NCBI RefSeq assembly: GCF_000716715.1
Contig: NZ_JNYJ01000082.1
Coordinates: 1-27,459 of the forward strand
Origin: Dactylosporangium aurantiacum
Lineage (GTDB): Bacteria > Actinomycetota > Actinomycetes > Mycobacteriales > Micromonosporaceae
Reading direction: 5' to 3'
DNA length: 27,459 bases
Shown here: positions 15,631 through 23,332 of the stretch, piece after piece
Position numbering within the stretch: position 1 is the first letter of the stretch
How the letters are laid out: the number at the start of each line of letters is the position of its first letter
Translations under genes and position numbers: made by a program
Notes under the pieces: model-generated
The model's input: only the letters and a program-made list of their open reading frames with translations
Databases searched by the model: none
Told to the model about the DNA's origin: nothing

Positions 15631-16477
15631 GGCTGCACCGCCAGGGTTGGGAACGGGCGACTGGGGATCTCTCGGCGCAGCACCGGCGCGACCTCGGACT
15701 GGAAGAGCTCCAGCGACCGGCGGTGCTGTTTGTCGGTGAGCCCGTCCGCGTCGGCCTGCACGTGCATCACCTCGTGGCCGAGCCGGTCGTGGTACCGGTG
15801 GACCTTGTCGATGATCTGCTGCGGGCTGCCGACGAGGATCGAGCTGCGTGCGATCGCGTCCTCGAGGGTGTGGAAGACCGGTTCGACCCCGACGCGTCTG
15901 AAGGTCTCCAGGCGGGCGTCGAAGATCGGCCGGTACGTGTCGATCGCGTCCTGCGAGCGTTCGGCGACGTACAGGCCGGCGGAGCCGGCGCCGACGAGCG
16001 CGGTGGCCGGGTCGTGGCCGTGGAAGGCGAGCCGCTCGCGGTAGTGCGCGACCAGCTCGGCGTAGGGCTCGACCGGGTTGGTGACGTTGGCGGAGAACAG
16101 CGGGTCGCCGTGCAGGGCGGCCAGCTCGACGGAGGCCTTGCTGGTGGCGCTGCCGTGCCAGATGCGGATGTCCGGTCCAGGCGCCCGCCGGACAGGTTGT
16201 CCAGGGTGGCGTAGTCCTCGAAGGCGCGCACCGGGTCGAGCAGGCTGAGCGTGGTCACCGCGGTGAAGAGCCGGATCGCGCTGGTACGGGCGGCGATGTG
16301 GCTGAGCACGACCGGCGGCGAGGACGAGATGAACGGCCGCTCGTGGCGTTCGCCGACGCCGAAGCCGTCGAAGCCGAGCTCCTCGGCGAGGACCGCGTTG
16401 TCCACGACCTCGCGGAGCCGCTCGTGCGCGGGCTTCCTGCCGTCGGTGACGATGAGGGTGATGGCGAGGAACTTCAC
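15627..16477 (-). pseudogene. LLM monooxygenase with internal deletion and frameshift
   Basis: The first about 99 codons from GTG 16477 (overlapping the preceding TGA) read KFLAITLIVTDGRKPAHERL and on to ATLDNLSGGRL, a good LLM N-terminus. At about 16171-16182 similarity stops. It resumes in another frame as GPDIRIWHGSATSKASVELA, running 183 residues to the TGA at 15627-15629, which overlaps the next ATG. In the KPN_01858-type FMN monooxygenases that I recall, about 60 residues (starting IIGKGNG) lie between these blocks. A deletion of about 180 bp, not a multiple of three, is therefore inferred. The second block is otherwise well preserved, so the lesion is recent or is an assembly fault. 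The in-frame read-through gives a Ser/Pro/Thr-rich nonsense tail. Confidence 0.8.
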
Positions 16478-17562
16478 CGTCGCATCACTCCTTCGGCGAA
16501 CGTGTACGCCTCTTCCAGGTGCGGGTAGCCGGACAGGATGAACTCGTCGATGCCGGCCGCCCGGTACTCGTCGATGCGCGCCGCGACCTCGGCGTGGCTG
16601 CCGACGAGCGCGGTGCCGGCGCCGCCGCGGACCAGGCCGATGCCGGCCCACAGGTTGGGCGCGACGACGAGCCGGTCGCGGTCGCCGCCGTGCAGGTCGA
16701 GCATGCGGCGCTGGCCGACGGAGTCGAGGCCGCGCAGGCTCGCCTGCCGCTGCCGGATCGTCTCGTCGTCGAGGCCGGCGATGAGCCGCTCGGCATCGGC
16801 CCACGCCTGGTCGGCGGTGTCACGGGTGATGACGTGCAGCCGGATGCCGAAGCGCAGGTCGCGGTCGCCGCTCTCGGCGCGGACCTTGGCGACCTTCTCC
16901 GCGACCAGCTCGACGGGCTCGCCCCAGGTGAGGTACACGTCGGCGTGCCGGGCGGCGAGGCGGATCGCGGCCGGTGACGAGCCGCCGAGGTACACGGTCG
17001 GGATGACCGCCGGCGGTTCGCGCAGCAGCCCGCCCTCCACGTCGTAGTGGAAGCCGCGGTGGTCGAAGCGTTCGCCGGTCCAGGCGAAGCGCACCACGTC
17101 GAGGAACTCCGCGGCACGGTCGTAGCGGGCGTCGTGGTCGAGGGGGTCGCCGTAGCCGCGCTGCTCGGCGGCGCTGCTGCCGATGACGACGTTGAGCAGC
17201 AGCCGGCCGCCGGACAGGCGCTGGAACGTGGCGGCCATCTGCGCGGCGAGGACCGGGGTGATGAGCCCGGGCCGGAACGCGACGAGGAACCGCAGCCGGC
17301 GGGTCTCGGCGATGAGCGCGGCGGTGGTGAGCCAGGCGTCCTCGCAGTGCGCCCCGGTGGGGGTGAGCACGCCGGTGTAGCCGAGCTGGTCCGCGGCGCG
17401 GGCGATCTGGGTGAGGTAGTCCAGCGTCGGCGCACGGTGGGTGGCCGAGCGGGGCAGCGGCGCGCTGTCCTGGGCGCCGATGATGCCGCCGTGGGTGCCG
17501 GCGCCGACGGCGTGGTCGTCGCCGCCGGTCGGCAGGAACCAGTGGAACACCGGGTCACTCAT
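16474..17562 (-). CDS. ssuD: FMNH2-dependent alkanesulfonate monooxygenase, SsuD family
   Basis: 362 residues. The start is VFHWFLPTGGDDHAVG. GVLTPTGAHCEDAWL (about 60-74) carries the Cys conserved in SsuD. FGIRLHVITRDTADQAWADA holds the Arg and His of the active site, and SGYPHLEEAYTFAEGV the C-terminal Tyr. The family cleaves alkanesulfonates to aldehyde and sulfite with FMNH2 supplied by a separate reductase, normally SsuE; none is in the window. The substrate could also be a related sulfone or sulfonate. It overlaps the upstream gene by 8 nt and the downstream one by GTGA. Confidence 0.85.
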   Translation of the reverse strand: MSDPVFHWFLPTGGDDHAVGAGTHGGIIGAQDSAPLPRSATHRAPTLDYLTQIARAADQLGYTGVLTPTGAHCEDAWLTTAALIAETRRLRFLVAFRPGLITPVLAAQMAATFQRLSGGRLLLNVVIGSSAAEQRGYGDPLDHDARYDRAAEFLDVVRFAWTGERFDHRGFHYDVEGGLLREPPAVIPTVYLGGSSPAAIRLAARHADVYLTWGEPVELVAEKVAKVRAESGDRDLRFGIRLHVITRDTADQAWADAERLIAGLDDETIRQRQASLRGLDSVGQRRMLDLHGGDRDRLVVAPNLWAGIGLVRGGAGTALVGSHAEVAARIDEYRAAGIDEFILSGYPHLEEAYTFAEGVMRR

Positions 17563-18892
17563 GGCGCAGTCCGAGGTGGCCGCGCAGCGTGCTGGTGGTG
17601 TACGCGGTGCGGAACACGCCGCGCTCCTGCAGCAGCGGCACGACGGTGTCGACGAACTCGTCGAGCCCGCCGGGGACCAGGTGCGGCACGAGGATGAACC
17701 CGTCGGCGGCGTCGCCCTGCACGAACTCGTCGATGGTGGCCGCGACCGACGCCGGGGTGCCGATGAAGGTCTGCCGGCCGGTCACCTCGATCATGAGGTC
17801 CCGGATGCCGAGGTGCCGCTCCTCGGCGATCGCCCGCCACTGCCGGGCGGTGGCGAGGGGGTCGTCGAAGAGGCGGGCGCGGCCCTTGATGATGGAGTCT
17901 TCGTCCACGACCGGGTCGAAGACCGGCAGCGGCCCGTCGGGGTCGTGGTCGCTGAGGTCCTTGTTCCACAGCTGTTCCAGCAGCAGGATCGCGGTCTGCG
18001 GGCTGACCTGCTGGCGCCGGATGGCGTGCGCCTTCTCCGCGGCGTCCTCGGCGGTGTCGCCGAGGACGAACGTGCTCGCCGGCAGGATCTTCAGCTCCTC
18101 GGGGCGGCGGCCGTGGCGGGCCATGCGGCCCTTGACGTCGGCGTAGAACGCCTTGCCGGCCTCGAGGGTGCCGTGCCGGGAGAAGATCGCGTCGGCGTCG
18201 CGGGCGGCGAACTCGCGGCCGGCGTCGGAGTCGCCGGCCTGGATGACCAGTGGCCGGCCCTGTGGGCTGCGCGGCACCGTGAAGTGGCCCCGGATGTCGA
18301 TGTGCTGTCCACTGTGGACGAATTGACCGGGGTCGCCGGAGCGGGTGTAGACGCCGGCCTCCTGGTCGGCGACGACCTCGCCGGCGGGCCAGGTGTCCCA
18401 CAGCTCGCGGGCGGTGTGCAGCACCTCGGCGGCCCGGGTGTACCGGTCGGCGCGGTCGAGGTACCCGCCGCGGCGGAAGTTCTCGCCGGTGAACGCGTCG
18501 AAGGAGGTCACCACGTTCCAGCCGGCCCGGCCGCCGGACAGGTGGTCCAGCGAGGCGAGCTTGCGGGCCAGCTCGTAGGGCTCGTTGAAGGTCGAGTTGA
18601 CGGTGCCGGTGAGCCCGAGGTGGGTGGTGACGGCGGCGAGCCCGGCCAGGACGGTGAGGGCGTCGGGGCGGCCGACGACGTCGAGGTCGTGGATGCGGCC
18701 GCGCTGCTCGCGCAGCCGGAGCCCTTCGGCGAGGAAGAAGAAGTCGAACTTGCCGCGTTCGGCGCTCTGCGCGAAGCGCCGGAACGACTCGAACGCGATC
18801 TGGCTGCCGGCGGCCGGGTCGCTCCACACCGTCGTGTTGTTCACACCGGGGAAGTGCGCCGCCAGGATCACCTGCTTCTTGGCACTCGTCAT
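17555..18892 (-). CDS. NtaA/SnaA/DszA-family FMN-dependent monooxygenase (copy 1)
   Basis: 445 residues from ATG 18892, with GGAGG 7 nt upstream. Motifs: VILAAHFPGVNNTTVWSDPA, FDFFFLAEGL, LAAVTTHLGLTGTVNSTFNE, the hallmark LDHLSGGRAGWNVVTS (substrate and flavin pocket), and RPLVIQAGDSDAGREFAA. Length and motif order fit the NtaA group, which includes nitrilotriacetate and dibenzothiophene-sulfone monooxygenases and the Bacillus YxeK/YtnJ enzymes that open S-alkyl-N-acetylcysteines. The C-terminal TLRGHLGLRHE is closely matched by TLRGHLGLPAAV in the next LLM, so the two are paralogues. Its start overlaps the stop of a small 29-codon ORF. Confidence 0.85.
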   Translation of the reverse strand: MTSAKKQVILAAHFPGVNNTTVWSDPAAGSQIAFESFRRFAQSAERGKFDFFFLAEGLRLREQRGRIHDLDVVGRPDALTVLAGLAAVTTHLGLTGTVNSTFNEPYELARKLASLDHLSGGRAGWNVVTSFDAFTGENFRRGGYLDRADRYTRAAEVLHTARELWDTWPAGEVVADQEAGVYTRSGDPGQFVHSGQHIDIRGHFTVPRSPQGRPLVIQAGDSDAGREFAARDADAIFSRHGTLEAGKAFYADVKGRMARHGRRPEELKILPASTFVLGDTAEDAAEKAHAIRRQQVSPQTAILLLEQLWNKDLSDHDPDGPLPVFDPVVDEDSIIKGRARLFDDPLATARQWRAIAEERHLGIRDLMIEVTGRQTFIGTPASVAATIDEFVQGDAADGFILVPHLVPGGLDEFVDTVVPLLQERGVFRTAYTTSTLRGHLGLRHE

Positions 18893-18978
18893 GCCGCCAC
18901 CTCCGCTACGCTCCGGCGCCGGCCTGACCCGACACTGCCACACGATGACCGGCCCGAGCCGCTGCGCTGGCCGGTCAT
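18889..18978 (-). CDS. Candidate 29-residue small ORF between two monooxygenase genes
   Basis: ATG 18978 overlaps the TGA of the upstream LLM gene and TGA 18889-18891 overlaps the ATG of the downstream one. GGAGG stands 7 nt before both ATGs. The product starts MTGQRSGSGRSSCGSVGSG and ends RRRSVAEVAA. It has one Cys and no recognisable domain. Its last residues (EVAA) copy the end of the upstream LLM protein because of an 18-bp repeat. It may be a real coupling ORF that carries ribosomes across the hairpin, or only a by-product of a small insertion. Confidence 0.4.
   Translation of the reverse strand: MTGQRSGSGRSSCGSVGSGRRRSVAEVAA
18945..18978. promoter_or_regulatory. 10-bp stem hairpin inside the monooxygenase operon
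   Basis: ATGACCGGCC (18945-18954) and GGCCGGTCAT (18969-18978) are perfect complements around a 14-nt loop. In the mRNA the stem begins exactly at the AUG of the small ORF and follows the upstream gene's stop. It may attenuate transcription, stabilise a processed end or gate translation of the downstream monooxygenase. Confidence 0.6.
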
Positions 18979-20132
18979 GCCGCCACCTCCGTGCGGGCGT
19001 AGCGGTTCACCGCGGCGGGCAGGCCGAGGTGCCCGCGTAACGTGGTGGCGGTGTAGTCGGTGCGGAACGCGCCGGCGGCCCGCAGCCGGGGCACCAGGTC
19101 CTCGACGATCGCCTCGAGGTCGGCGGGCAGCACGCCGGGGCGCAGCCGGAAGCCGTCGACGCCGGCCGCCCGCCAGGACAGCAGCAGCTCGGTGAGGCCG
19201 GCGGCGTCGCCGACGTAGGTGTGGGCGTCGCTGGCGTACGCGGCGCCGTCGAGCGCGTCGAGGCGGGCCTTGCGGTCCGGGTCGAGGAACACCACGACGT
19301 CGGCGAAGATCTTGCCGCGGCCCAGGGCGCGGGCCTCGGCGACGATCGCGGCGGCCTCCGCCGCGTCGGCCGGGGTCACGTGGACGACGTCGGTGTCCAG
19401 CTCGTAGCCGGGCCGGGAGTGTGCGAGGGCGGTGACGACCGGCTGGCCCTGCGGCGGGCGCGGCGTGATCGACGGGCCCTTGACGCTGAAGTGCGCGCCG
19501 GTGAAGTCGATGTAGTGCAGCTTGTCGCGGTCGATGAACCGGCCGGTGGCGACGTCGCGGATCTCCGCGTCGTCCTCCCAGCTGTCCCAGAGCCGGCGCA
19601 CCACCTCGATGTGGTCGGCGGCCTCGGCGAACAGCTCGGCGAGGAACGCCTGCGCGGCGGGCTCCCGCAGGCGGGCGAGATCGAGGACGGGGAAGGTGCG
19701 GCGGCCGAAGTGGGCGGCCTCGTCCGGCCGGCCGGACACCTGGGCCCGCCACCCGGCGCGGCCGGTGCTGAGGTAGTCAAGGGTGGCGAGCTGGGTGGAG
19801 ACGTGGAACGGCTCGGTGTGCGTCACGGTCACCGTCGGCACGAGCCCGATGTGGGTGGTGACGGGCGCGACCCGGGCCGCGACGAGCAGCGCGTCGAGGC
19901 GGCCCTTGACGTGGTCGGCGCGCCCGTCGAGGCCGTCGTACCGGCCGGACTGCAGGCCGAGGGAGTCCTCGATGGTGACGAAGTCCAGCTTGCCGCGCTC
20001 GGCCAGGCGGACGAGGCGCAGCCAGTACCCGGGCGAGAACAGCTCCCCCGGGAAGGCCGACGGATCCCGCCAGGCCGCCGGGTGCCACCCGGCCCCGTCC
20101 AGCGCGACCGCCAGGTGCAGATGTTCGCTCAT
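18975..20132 (-). CDS. NtaA/DszA-family FMN-dependent monooxygenase (copy 2)
   Basis: 385 residues from ATG 20132, with AAGGG 8 nt upstream. Motifs: LHLAVALDGAGWHPAAW, LVRLAERGKLDFVTIEDSLG, PVTTHIGLVPTVTVTHTEPF, LDYLSTGRAGWRAQVSGR (equivalent of LSGGRAGWNVVTS) and TPRPPQGQPVVTALAHS. It is shorter than copy 1 and diverged at the pocket, so a different substrate is likely. It belongs to the two-component monooxygenases that need external FMNH2. The ATG overlaps the stop of the GST-like gene. A longer in-frame extension upstream is only the out-of-frame reading of that gene. Confidence 0.85.
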   Translation of the reverse strand: MSEHLHLAVALDGAGWHPAAWRDPSAFPGELFSPGYWLRLVRLAERGKLDFVTIEDSLGLQSGRYDGLDGRADHVKGRLDALLVAARVAPVTTHIGLVPTVTVTHTEPFHVSTQLATLDYLSTGRAGWRAQVSGRPDEAAHFGRRTFPVLDLARLREPAAQAFLAELFAEAADHIEVVRRLWDSWEDDAEIRDVATGRFIDRDKLHYIDFTGAHFSVKGPSITPRPPQGQPVVTALAHSRPGYELDTDVVHVTPADAAEAAAIVAEARALGRGKIFADVVVFLDPDRKARLDALDGAAYASDAHTYVGDAAGLTELLLSWRAAGVDGFRLRPGVLPADLEAIVEDLVPRLRAAGAFRTDYTATTLRGHLGLPAAVNRYARTEVAA

Positions 20133-20563
20133 GCCGGGATCCCTTCGGGGCGGCGCACGCGCGCGGTGGCGCGGGCCCACAGCGTCGGGACCGACACGTG
20201 GCCGTCGAAGTTCGCCCCGGTCGCCTCGTACGCCTGCCGCAGCAGCGTGAAGCCGTTGACCGGATCGGGGCCGTACCGCTCGCGGAACGCCCACCCGCGA
20301 CCGTCGCGGGCGTTGTCGACGCAGGACACGGTGACGGCGTCCTGCGGCCCGGCGAGGGCGTGGGCGATCGTCACTCGCTGCGACCATGGGCAGAACCAGC
20401 CGGCGTACAGGTGGTACCGGCCGGCCTCGGGCCCCTCGACCACCCGGCCGGTGAACCGGTAGAGCGGGAGGGGATCGTCGGGCGCCTGCGGCATGCGGTG
20501 GACGCCGTGCACGGTCGTGTCAACAGGGCTGGCCAGACGGCTTGACCGCGGCGGTTTCGGCAT
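20129..20563 (-). CDS. GST-like protein (glutathionyl-hydroquinone reductase type), N-terminal domain only
   Basis: 144 residues from ATG 20563, with GGAGG 5 nt upstream. YHLYAGWFCPWSQRVTIAHA (50-69) with C58 is the active-site segment of the ECM4/YqjG (Xi-class) enzymes. GRGWAFRERYGPDPVNGFTL and GHVSVPTLWARATARVRRPE correspond to their later thioredoxin-fold strands. Family proteins run to about 300 residues with a helical C-terminal domain, which is missing here: similarity ends just after VPTLW. The TGA overlaps the next ATG. It is either a truncated remnant or a minimal version. Full-length enzymes reduce S-conjugates via a mixed disulfide; in actinomycetes mycothiol would be the likely thiol. 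Confidence 0.65.
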   Translation of the reverse strand: MPKPPRSSRLASPVDTTVHGVHRMPQAPDDPLPLYRFTGRVVEGPEAGRYHLYAGWFCPWSQRVTIAHALAGPQDAVTVSCVDNARDGRGWAFRERYGPDPVNGFTLLRQAYEATGANFDGHVSVPTLWARATARVRRPEGIPA

Positions 20564-20595
20564 GTGGTCCTCCGTTGATCCGGAGCGGGATTGCC

Positions 20596-20628
20596 GATTA
20601 ATCCTACGTGGAAGATAGGGATTAATCC
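20596..20628. promoter_or_regulatory. Two GATTAATCC palindromic boxes in the divergent control region
   Basis: GATTAATCC occurs at 20596-20604 and 20620-20628, exactly 24 bp apart. The 8-bp core GATTAATC is self-complementary, and the second box extends to the perfect palindrome GGATTAATCC (20619-20628). They lie 33-65 bp upstream of the GST-like start and 14-46 bp upstream of the leader ORF, so one regulator could serve both operons. No regulator gene of this cluster is in the window. Confidence 0.6.
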
Positions 20629-20641
20629 AGGGGTACGTGAC

Positions 20642-20719
20642 GTGCCCGACAGGACCGCCCATCGACCGTTGACAGTCACGCACAGCCACTGCTGCACTGA
20701 CCCGACGAGACGCCGCTGA
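20642..20719 (+). CDS. Candidate leader peptide with tandem cysteine codons
   Basis: GTG 20642 with AGGGG 8 nt upstream opens a 25-codon frame reading MPDRTAHRPLTVTHSHCC and then TDPTRRR before TGA 20717-20719. Two adjacent TGC codons (20690-20695) fall late in the frame. A hairpin begins at its last codons, and the solute-binding protein gene starts 50 nt further on. Actinobacteria are known to place short Cys-containing ORFs before sulfur-assimilation operons as cysteine-responsive attenuators, including polycysteine ORFs in mycobacteria. This fits that pattern, but the peptide itself is not one I recognise. Confidence 0.45.
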   Translation: MPDRTAHRPLTVTHSHCCTDPTRRR

Positions 20720-20731
20720 CCACCCGCGGCG
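20711..20731 (+). promoter_or_regulatory. Hairpin at the end of the leader ORF
   Basis: CGCCGC (20711-20716) and GCGGCG (20726-20731) form a 6-bp GC stem around a 9-nt loop that holds the leader's TGA. A ribosome that stops at the Cys codons about 16 nt earlier would leave this stem free to form, whereas one that reaches the stop would melt it. This suits translation-dependent control, but a competing structure was not worked out. Confidence 0.35.
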
Positions 20732-20769
20732 CCGCCCTCCCCGACGCGAACTCCCACCGAGGATGTCCC

Positions 20770-22392
20770 ATGCGTAGATACCTTGCGTCCCTTGCCGTCG
20801 CCGCATTGCTCCTCGGCGGCTGCAACGGCGCCGCCGCCGGGGACCCCGCGGCCGGCGCCGGCGCCCCCGTCCAGGGCGGCCGGCTCACCTGGGCGATCGA
20901 GACCGAGCCGATCACCTTCAACCCGCACCAGTACGCGCAGGCCAAGGCCCGCCTGCTGGTGTGGAACAGCTTCGAGGCGCTGCTGACCCACGACGACAAG
21001 GGCGGCTACCTGCCGTGGCTGGCGACGTCGTGGGAGGCCTCCGCCGACGGGCTCACGTACACGTTCAAGCTCCGCGACGGGGTCACCTTCCACGACGGCG
21101 AGAAGTTCGACGCCGCCGCGGTCAAGGCCAACCTCGACCAGCTGCTCGTCGCCGGCTACGCCCCGTCGGTGGCCACGACCCAGCTCAAGCACTTCAGGGA
21201 CGCCCAGGTGATCGACGCCTCGACCCTCGTGGTCCACCTCAAGCAGCCCGACGTGCTGATCCTGGACTTCTTCGCCTCCCCGCAGGGCGCGCAGGTCTCG
21301 CCGAAGTCGCTCAAGAGCCCCGACCTGAAGGCCGGCGGGCCGTCGGTGGTCGGCACCGGGCCGTTCATCCTGGACCGCTACACCAAGGGCCAGGAGGTGC
21401 ACTACACGAAGAACCCGGCCTACGCGTGGGCCCCCGCCAACGCCGGCCACCAGGGCCCCGCGTACCTCGACGAGGTCACCTACCGGTTCCTCAAGGAGTC
21501 CTCGGTCCGCGTCGGCGCCCTCACCTCCGGGCAGGTCGACGTCATCGAGGGCGTCCCGGCGACCGAGCAGGAGCTGGTCGGCAGCGACCGGAACCTGCGC
21601 TTCGCCAAGCAGCTCAACAGCGGCACCGCGTACAACCTGTACTTCAACCTGACCCACGCGCCGTTCGACGACATCCGGGTGCGCAAGGCGTTCCGCGACG
21701 CGGTCGACGTCGACGCCGTGCTGCGGGGCGTCTATCGCGGCACCGCGACCCGCGCCTGGAGCATCCTCAGCCCGTCCAGCCCGTTCTACGAGCCGTCGGT
21801 GGAGAAGACGTACGGCGACAACCCCGCCGAGGCGAACAAGCTGCTCGACGAGGCCGGCTGGAGCACCAGGGACGGCGAGGGGTTCCGTACCAGGGACGGC
21901 GAGCGGCTCACCGCACGGATCGTGCTGTCGGCGCCGTTCGTGCGGGACAAGCGCGACATCCTCGCCCAGGCCGTGCAGGCCGCGGTGAAGCAGAGCGCCG
22001 GCATCGACCTGCAGGTCAAGGTCGTCGACCAGGGCACCGCCACCGACGCGATCGCCAAGGGCGAGTTCGAGGTCTTCGACAACTCGCGCGCCGACACCGA
22101 GGCCGGCGCCGCGCTCAACCTGATCGTGCCGAAGGGCGCCCCGATCAACCGGCACGGCTACGTCGACCCCGAGCTGGAGCGGCTCGTCGCCGAGGCCGCG
22201 GCCACCAGCGACCAGGCCAAGCGGAAGGCGGCGTACTCGACCGTGCAGAAGACCCTGATCGACCAGGCGGTGCTGCTGCCGCTGTACGCGCCGGCGGACC
22301 AGGTCGCGACGCTGCTGAAGGTCGGCGGCGTGGGCTTCGAGCCGACGGCCGGCGTCCCCGGCAGCGCCTACAACGTGTGGATCGGCAGGTAG
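20770..22392 (+). CDS. ABC transporter solute-binding lipoprotein, family 5
   Basis: 540 residues, with GAGG 7 nt before the ATG. The signal sequence ends in the lipobox LGGC (C18). Family-5 (peptide/nickel/opine) landmarks: GGRLTWAIETEPITFNPHQY near the mature start, SWEASADGLTYTFKLRDGVTFHDGEKF, GTGPFILDRYTKGQEVHYTK and NLYFNLTHAPFDDIRVRKAF. It captures a peptide-like or amino-acid conjugate outside the membrane for the two permeases that follow. Clusters with several FMN monooxygenases suggest a thioether, sulfonate or cysteine conjugate. That is inference, since the binding residues cannot be read by eye. Confidence 0.9.
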   Translation: MRRYLASLAVAALLLGGCNGAAAGDPAAGAGAPVQGGRLTWAIETEPITFNPHQYAQAKARLLVWNSFEALLTHDDKGGYLPWLATSWEASADGLTYTFKLRDGVTFHDGEKFDAAAVKANLDQLLVAGYAPSVATTQLKHFRDAQVIDASTLVVHLKQPDVLILDFFASPQGAQVSPKSLKSPDLKAGGPSVVGTGPFILDRYTKGQEVHYTKNPAYAWAPANAGHQGPAYLDEVTYRFLKESSVRVGALTSGQVDVIEGVPATEQELVGSDRNLRFAKQLNSGTAYNLYFNLTHAPFDDIRVRKAFRDAVDVDAVLRGVYRGTATRAWSILSPSSPFYEPSVEKTYGDNPAEANKLLDEAGWSTRDGEGFRTRDGERLTARIVLSAPFVRDKRDILAQAVQAAVKQSAGIDLQVKVVDQGTATDAIAKGEFEVFDNSRADTEAGAALNLIVPKGAPINRHGYVDPELERLVAEAAATSDQAKRKAAYSTVQKTLIDQAVLLPLYAPADQVATLLKVGGVGFEPTAGVPGSAYNVWIGR

Positions 22393-22394
22393 TC

Positions 22395-23327
22395 ATGGGC
22401 GCGCCGATGCTGAAGCCGGTCCTGCGGCGGCTCGGCAGTGGGGCGGTGGTCCTGTGGGCCGCCGCCTCCGCGGCCTACCTCGCGCTGCGGCTCGCCCCCG
22501 GCGACACCGTCGACACCCTCGTCGGCGACGGCCCGGACACGCCGCAGATCCGCGCCCAGATCGCCCGGGACCTCGGCCTGGACCGGCCGGCGGTGGTGCA
22601 GTACCTGGACTACCTGTGGCGGCTGCTGCACGGTGACCTCGGCCGCTCCTACGTGCTGCAGCGCCCCGTCGTGGACGTGATCGGCAGCCAGGTGTGGCCG
22701 ACGGTGAAGCTGACGCTGCTGGCGACCGCGTTCAGCGCCGTCATCGCCGTCGGCCTGGCGATCGTCACCGCCGGGCGGGCCCGCTGGCTGCGCGGGCTCG
22801 TCTCCGGTCTCGAGCTGTCCATCGTGTCCGCGCCCGGGTTCCTCATCGGCATCCTGCTGCTGAGCGTCTTCTCCTTCCAGCTCGGCTGGTTCCCGGTCTC
22901 CGGCGACCGGGACGCCTCCGCGCTGGTGCTGCCCGCGGTGGCGCTCGCCCTGCCGATCGGCGGGCTGCTCAGCCAGGTGATCCGCGAGGGACTGGAGCGG
23001 GCGCTCGACGAGCCGTTCGCGGTGACCGCCCGGGCCCGCGGCCTGACCCGGCTCGCGCTGCTGTGGCGGCACGCGCTGCGCCACGCGCTGCTGCCGGCGG
23101 TGACCCTGGCCGGCACGCTCATCGGGTTCCTGCTCAGCGCCGCCGTCATCGTCGAGCGGGTCTTCGGCCGGCCCGGCCTCGGCGAGGTCGCCACCGAAGC
23201 GGTGAGCGACAAGGACATCCCGGTGGTGCTGGCCGTGGTGATGCTCGCCGCCGCCATCTACGTGGTGCTCAGCACCCTCGCGGACCTGGCGTACCTGCTC
23301 ATCGACCCGCGCCTGCGGAAAGGCTGA
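22395..23327 (+). CDS. ABC transporter permease, DppB type
   Basis: 310 residues. Six hydrophobic spans start with GSGAVVLWAAASAAYLALRL and the conserved RLAPGD, followed by the long periplasmic loop with ARDLGLDRPAVVQYLDYLW and LLHGDLGRSYV typical of DppB/OppB. The ATPase-contact EAA loop is TARARGLTRLALLWRHALRH, and FGRPGLGEV lies near the end. Only 2 nt separate it from the binding-protein gene, and the second permease follows after 5 nt, so all are one operon. Confidence 0.9.
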   Translation: MGAPMLKPVLRRLGSGAVVLWAAASAAYLALRLAPGDTVDTLVGDGPDTPQIRAQIARDLGLDRPAVVQYLDYLWRLLHGDLGRSYVLQRPVVDVIGSQVWPTVKLTLLATAFSAVIAVGLAIVTAGRARWLRGLVSGLELSIVSAPGFLIGILLLSVFSFQLGWFPVSGDRDASALVLPAVALALPIGGLLSQVIREGLERALDEPFAVTARARGLTRLALLWRHALRHALLPAVTLAGTLIGFLLSAAVIVERVFGRPGLGEVATEAVSDKDIPVVLAVVMLAAAIYVVLSTLADLAYLLIDPRLRKG

Positions 23328-23332
23328 CCGTC

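Larger units (their letters stand above)
18888..18991. repeat. 18-bp direct repeat bounding an 86-bp insert
   Basis: GTCATGCCGCCACCTCCG occurs at 18888-18905 and again at 18974-18991. Each copy contains the ribosome site and ATG of a downstream reading frame (reverse strand). The structure looks like a duplicated gene junction. Confidence 0.85.

Noticed and set aside
20133..20387. N-terminal extension of the second NtaA-like monooxygenase to 470 codons
   Set aside because: The extension is the out-of-frame reading of the GST-like gene. ATG 20132 has a ribosome site and the expected start for the family.
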